From assembly GCF_015291645.1 (NCBI RefSeq), contig NZ_CP030055.1, positions 5,332,001-5,396,000 of the forward strand: DNA of 64,000 bases, in the 5' to 3' direction. The notes below the pieces were generated by a model, which was not told the DNA's origin, ran no database searches, and worked only from the letters and a program-made list of their open reading frames with translations. The position numbers and the translations under genes are program-made. Source of the DNA: Bradyrhizobium sp. CCBAU 53340 (lineage in GTDB: Bacteria > Pseudomonadota > Alphaproteobacteria > Rhizobiales > Xanthobacteraceae). Positions 61,116 through 64,000 of this stretch are shown here, piece after piece. Position 1 is the first letter of the stretch. Each line of letters starts with the position of its first letter.

Positions 61116-62618
61116 CTACCTTCGGGCATCCGCATTTTTGGGACGCGCGCGCCGAACGTGGACGACGGCCACCTCATCCGCATACACCCGCTCCCATTCT
61201 GGCAGTCGATCGAGCAGACCGACAGCTCGGGTTGACGGGAATAGCAGCGTTGCATCGATCTTGTATTCGTCAAGCAATCTGACGAAGTCCGCCATATCCT
61301 CAAGCGAAAGATCCCGGTAATAGCGGGTAAGAAAGGCCGCCCCATAAAATTCGGCACGAGAATCGATGAACGTCGGAAAGCCCTGAAAGATAAGATATCC
61401 GCAGAGATAGTACTCATTCAGGATGCGATTTGCATTTAACTCCTTGAGCTTTTCGACCGCAACGCGCGGAACATGTGGTGGCGTGTGATGCACGCTCGCG
61501 ACGATCACGCCAGTCGCGACAACTAGAGCAGCGATAGCTGCGACAAACGCTGACCTTGCTGGTTGTACGTCTTTCCTGCCGTGTTGCGACTGGAGCCACG
61601 AAAGGTGCTGGCCTAACGGGCCCGCAATGAAGAATGGCGCAACCAGTGCGAAAACGTCGACGTAGCGTACATGTACAAGGGTCTGCCAAACGACCGCGAG
61701 AAGCGCGGCGATCCTGATCGGAGGCAGCTTGAGCCCGCTGTACAGGAGGTAGCCAACGCCAGCAATCAAGCAAACCGTTACGGAGTTTGTTTCGCTGAAG
61801 TCCAGCGGTTGCCACTCGTTTATCTTTGAAAGAATCGGTCCCAGTTGAAAAAGGCGTACAGTAACGAGGATCGATTCCGGCCCATACGGCGTGATGCAGG
61901 CGGCCCCGAGAGCAAGGCCCCCAAATCGAAGCCATTGCAACGCGATCTTTGCGCGAGCGGATTTGTCTGCGGTCCAACCCGCCTCCAGGGCGAACGGCGC
62001 GATCAACGCCAGCCCCATCGTAAAACTGCCGTGAAGGTTCGCCCAGAGCGTAATGAGCGGGACGTACCAGAGTGAAGGCGCTCGTCGTTGTTCACTCGCC
62101 TCTACCAGGGCGTTCGCCCACAGCACCATCAACGGGAAGGTCAGGACATGCGGCCGTGCCATCGTGTGTATCGCCGCCATGGCGATTGCAGCCGCCACGA
62201 TGACCGCGGCCGGCACATTCGGTAATCTTTTCAGTAGCAGGCGGGTAAGCAGAAAAATCGCCACAGACGCCGACAGCGCGGCAAGAATTGCAGGTCCGGG
62301 CCACCCGGCCAATTTGAACGCAACGAAATAAATGACTTCTGCCAACCACGCGCTGGTTATCCAGGGCGCGCCGGGCATCGTGAAAGAGAACAAATCAACG
62401 TGAGGTACAGCACGATGATCCATGATCCACTGCCCGACCACAATGTGCCAATAGATGTCGGCATCCATTAATAGGCCGAACCTCTTGGTAATGAGGGTCA
62501 GGTACGTTGTGGCTGCGAATAAAAGCGGCAACCATGGCCGAAGGTGATCGTTGCGCGCAGGGGACGCGCTCATCTTCGCTTCTGAATCCATCTGAACAGA
62601 CCGACTATTTGAAACCAT
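61116..62618 (-). CDS. polytopic membrane protein, GT-C glycosyltransferase-like
   Basis: This 500-residue protein has about ten transmembrane segments and a C-terminal soluble domain. Early in the protein, after TM1, DADIYWHIVVGQWI and VPHVDLFSFT resemble the first loop of GT-C type (lipid-phosphosugar dependent) glycosyltransferases, where acidic residues are catalytic; the family assignment is by architecture only. The C-terminal domain contains LNEYYLCGYLIFQGFPTFID and KIDATLLFPSTRAVGLLD. ATG 62618 has AGGA upstream and is preferred to a TTG at 62639. Placed directly before a pilin gene, it may modify pilin or a surface glycan. A decayed copy lies at 60060-60400. Confidence 0.75.
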   Translation of the reverse strand: MVSNSRSVQMDSEAKMSASPARNDHLRPWLPLLFAATTYLTLITKRFGLLMDADIYWHIVVGQWIMDHRAVPHVDLFSFTMPGAPWITSAWLAEVIYFVAFKLAGWPGPAILAALSASVAIFLLTRLLLKRLPNVPAAVIVAAAIAMAAIHTMARPHVLTFPLMVLWANALVEASEQRRAPSLWYVPLITLWANLHGSFTMGLALIAPFALEAGWTADKSARAKIALQWLRFGGLALGAACITPYGPESILVTVRLFQLGPILSKINEWQPLDFSETNSVTVCLIAGVGYLLYSGLKLPPIRIAALLAVVWQTLVHVRYVDVFALVAPFFIAGPLGQHLSWLQSQHGRKDVQPARSAFVAAIAALVVATGVIVASVHHTPPHVPRVAVEKLKELNANRILNEYYLCGYLIFQGFPTFIDSRAEFYGAAFLTRYYRDLSLEDMADFVRLLDEYKIDATLLFPSTRAVGLLDRLPEWERVYADEVAVVHVRRARPKNADARR

Positions 62619-63305
62619 GCTTTCCGTCCTGGACGTCAATCAAAGTCAACTTCGATAAATGTGCGCAACCCGATGGCTGCCGCAAAATTGCCCGTCTCGA
62701 CAACGGCCACAGAGGCGCCCTCACCTCTCCAGCTTGGATTGCCGCCACTGCGTGACCCGTGGGCCTGCTCGGCGCTCGGACCATCCGGGGGCGAGAGCGA
62801 GGTTCGGCATTTGCAGAACAAGCGCGGTCTAGGTCAACGCCTGGCAACGCCTCGATCAAGGATCGATCCAACAAAACGGCAAACGCGCGTCGGCCGCAAC
62901 AAGCAGCTGCGCGCATGGCTAACAGCCCAATCAGCGTGGCAGGCGTCCGGCGTTTCGAGTCATCGAGACAAAGAAAAAGCCTAACGAAGAACTTCCGATA
63001 ATGTCGTTCGTCGCGAAATCGGAAGTGTGGGCTAAGTTATTGAAAAGATGACGCGAGACGGCACTCGAACCCGTCTCCGCCATGGCGCGAGTGAACGGAG
63101 GCGAAGTCGGTAGAGCCTGACAAGTTCTGGCATTTGGAGGGGCGAGCCAACTCCAAAAGTGGTCACACGGGGAACGGCGCCGGAATTCGGGCAGGATGGT
63201 TCCGCCCGGCGGCTAACCATCAACACGACTTCCACACCTGCTCAAATTGTTAGGCGACCGTCTTGATGCTACGAGTCCGTGCGGCGCAAAAGGGAGAGCG
63301 CAAAC
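62619..63305. other. intergenic region before the second acyltransferase
   Basis: This is 687 bases. A short minus-strand stretch (62636-62720) reads VAVVETGNFAAAIGLRTF and ends in a stop, so it could be a remnant of a lost gene. The rest holds no supported gene. A stretch around 63050-63080 resembles a tRNA T arm, but no tRNA can be folded around it. Confidence 0.4.
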
Positions 63306-64000
63306 TTGGAGTCTCGTCACATCGCGCAAAACGGTCCTGCGCACCATCTGCGCCAAGAGCTCAAGGCGCTGACAGGGCTCCGCGGACTTGCGGCCACGGT
63401 CGTCGCCCTGGCGCACTTCCACCCCACACTGCCCTATGACCTCCAGGAATTCTTCCTCTGGCATGATGCCGCCGTCGATCTGTTTTTTTGCCTGAGCGGC
63501 TTCACGCTTTCTTACGTCTACACCGGGACGAACTTTCAGTTCTCACGCTACCTGATCGCGCGCATTGCTCGCATTTATCCCCTTTACCTTGTTACGCTAA
63601 TCATTGTCGGGGCGACCTATACCTGGCCCGTTCTCGTCAACCCAACGACCTATCCTGCCAGCACGTCCCTTACCGACTTTGTGCTGCAGGTGTTGATGCT
63701 GAACGCCTGGCCGATCATCGGTACCGGAGTGCATTGGAACATGCAGTCCTGGTCGATATCAATCGAATGGTTTTGCTACATCCTGCTGTTTCCCCTGCTG
63801 CTGCGCCTGAAGGCGCCGCGTTCGGAAAACGTCAAACTGCTCTGCGTCATCGCGCTCACTGCCGTTTCCTATGGTCTTTTCGTCAGGTTTTTCGATGAAC
63901 GGCTGACGAACCCCGAGCTCTATGTCGCCGAGAGCCCTTGGAGCTACTGGGTGAATCTCGTGCGAGGAATTGCCGGCTTCACCACGGGATGGATCGCGTT
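63306..64000 (+). CDS. acyltransferase-3 family membrane protein (3' end beyond the window)
   Basis: This is a truncated paralog of the acyltransferase at 45628. The first 231 codons are present, with the motifs ELKALTGLRGLAATVVALAHF, VDLFFCLSGFTLSYVY, ARIARIYPLYL and GVHWNMQSWSISIEWFCY. The start is TTG at 63306 with GGGAG about 9 bases upstream. Roughly 65 percent of aligned positions match the other copy by eye. Function as for OafA/YrhL acyltransferases; substrate unknown. Confidence 0.88.
   Translation, partial: MESRHIAQNGPAHHLRQELKALTGLRGLAATVVALAHFHPTLPYDLQEFFLWHDAAVDLFFCLSGFTLSYVYTGTNFQFSRYLIARIARIYPLYLVTLIIVGATYTWPVLVNPTTYPASTSLTDFVLQVLMLNAWPIIGTGVHWNMQSWSISIEWFCYILLFPLLLRLKAPRSENVKLLCVIALTAVSYGLFVRFFDERLTNPELYVAESPWSYWVNLVRGIAGFTTGWIA

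Noticed and set aside
63045..63130. A tRNA-like T-arm (GGGTTCGAGTG on the minus strand)
   Set aside because: No cloverleaf with acceptor, D and anticodon arms can be built around it and the T stem has a mismatch.

Overview
The window looks like chromosomal DNA of a Bradyrhizobium-type alphaproteobacterium (order Hyphomicrobiales). This rests on high GC content, the histidine kinase-glnE pair, a Caulobacter-style cpa/tad pilus locus and the overall protein style; no rRNA, tRNA or other taxonomic marker is present, so the genus is an inference. The window appears to be core DNA at the left edge (glnE and a sensor kinase) followed by almost 60 kb devoted mainly to surface attachment.

Layout. 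0-4.5 kb: glnE and an overlapping HAMP sensor kinase with no adjacent response regulator. 4.5-6.8 kb: sparse DNA with two unrecognised genes. 6.8-13.5 kb, plus strand: a type I secretion system (TolC-like channel, LapB-like ABC exporter with a degenerate C39 domain, HlyD-like adaptor) and a LapG-like periplasmic cysteine protease. 13.7-14.7 kb: an IS630-family insertion with TA target duplication. 14.8-26.2 kb, minus strand: a 3788-residue adhesin with 17 tandem 161-residue repeats, a C-terminal type I secretion signal and a Pro-Ala-Ala-Gly LapG-type site near its N-terminus. 26.4-27.9 kb: three small secreted proteins. 28.3-38.9 kb, minus strand: a second giant repeat protein (3521 residues, FecR-like N-terminal module, 114-residue and 94-residue repeat arrays). 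39.4-47.5 kb: small secreted or membrane proteins, a PilZ protein, a coiled-coil membrane protein and an acyltransferase. 47.6-62.6 kb, minus strand: a complete Tad (Flp) pilus locus with two good Flp pilins, one degenerate pilin, and a multi-spanning membrane protein that is partly duplicated as a pseudogene. 63.3 kb to the end: a second acyltransferase paralogous to the one at 45.6 kb, cut by the window edge.

How the genes work together. The TolC/ABC/HlyD genes, the LapG-like protease and the PAAG-bearing adhesin form most of a Lap-type adhesin retention and release system: the adhesin is exported by type I secretion, held at the surface by its N-terminus, and released when LapG cleaves at the di-alanine. 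The c-di-GMP receptor LapD that normally controls LapG is not in the window. The Tad locus supplies a second attachment device.

Most notable signals. Both giant genes contain near-perfect tandem DNA arrays whose few variant positions reveal a five-unit higher-order repeat, so they have grown by block duplication. The pilin region shows a tandem duplication of a [membrane protein + flp] unit, one copy decayed, and a Flp-like protein that has lost both the cleavage glycine and Glu+5.
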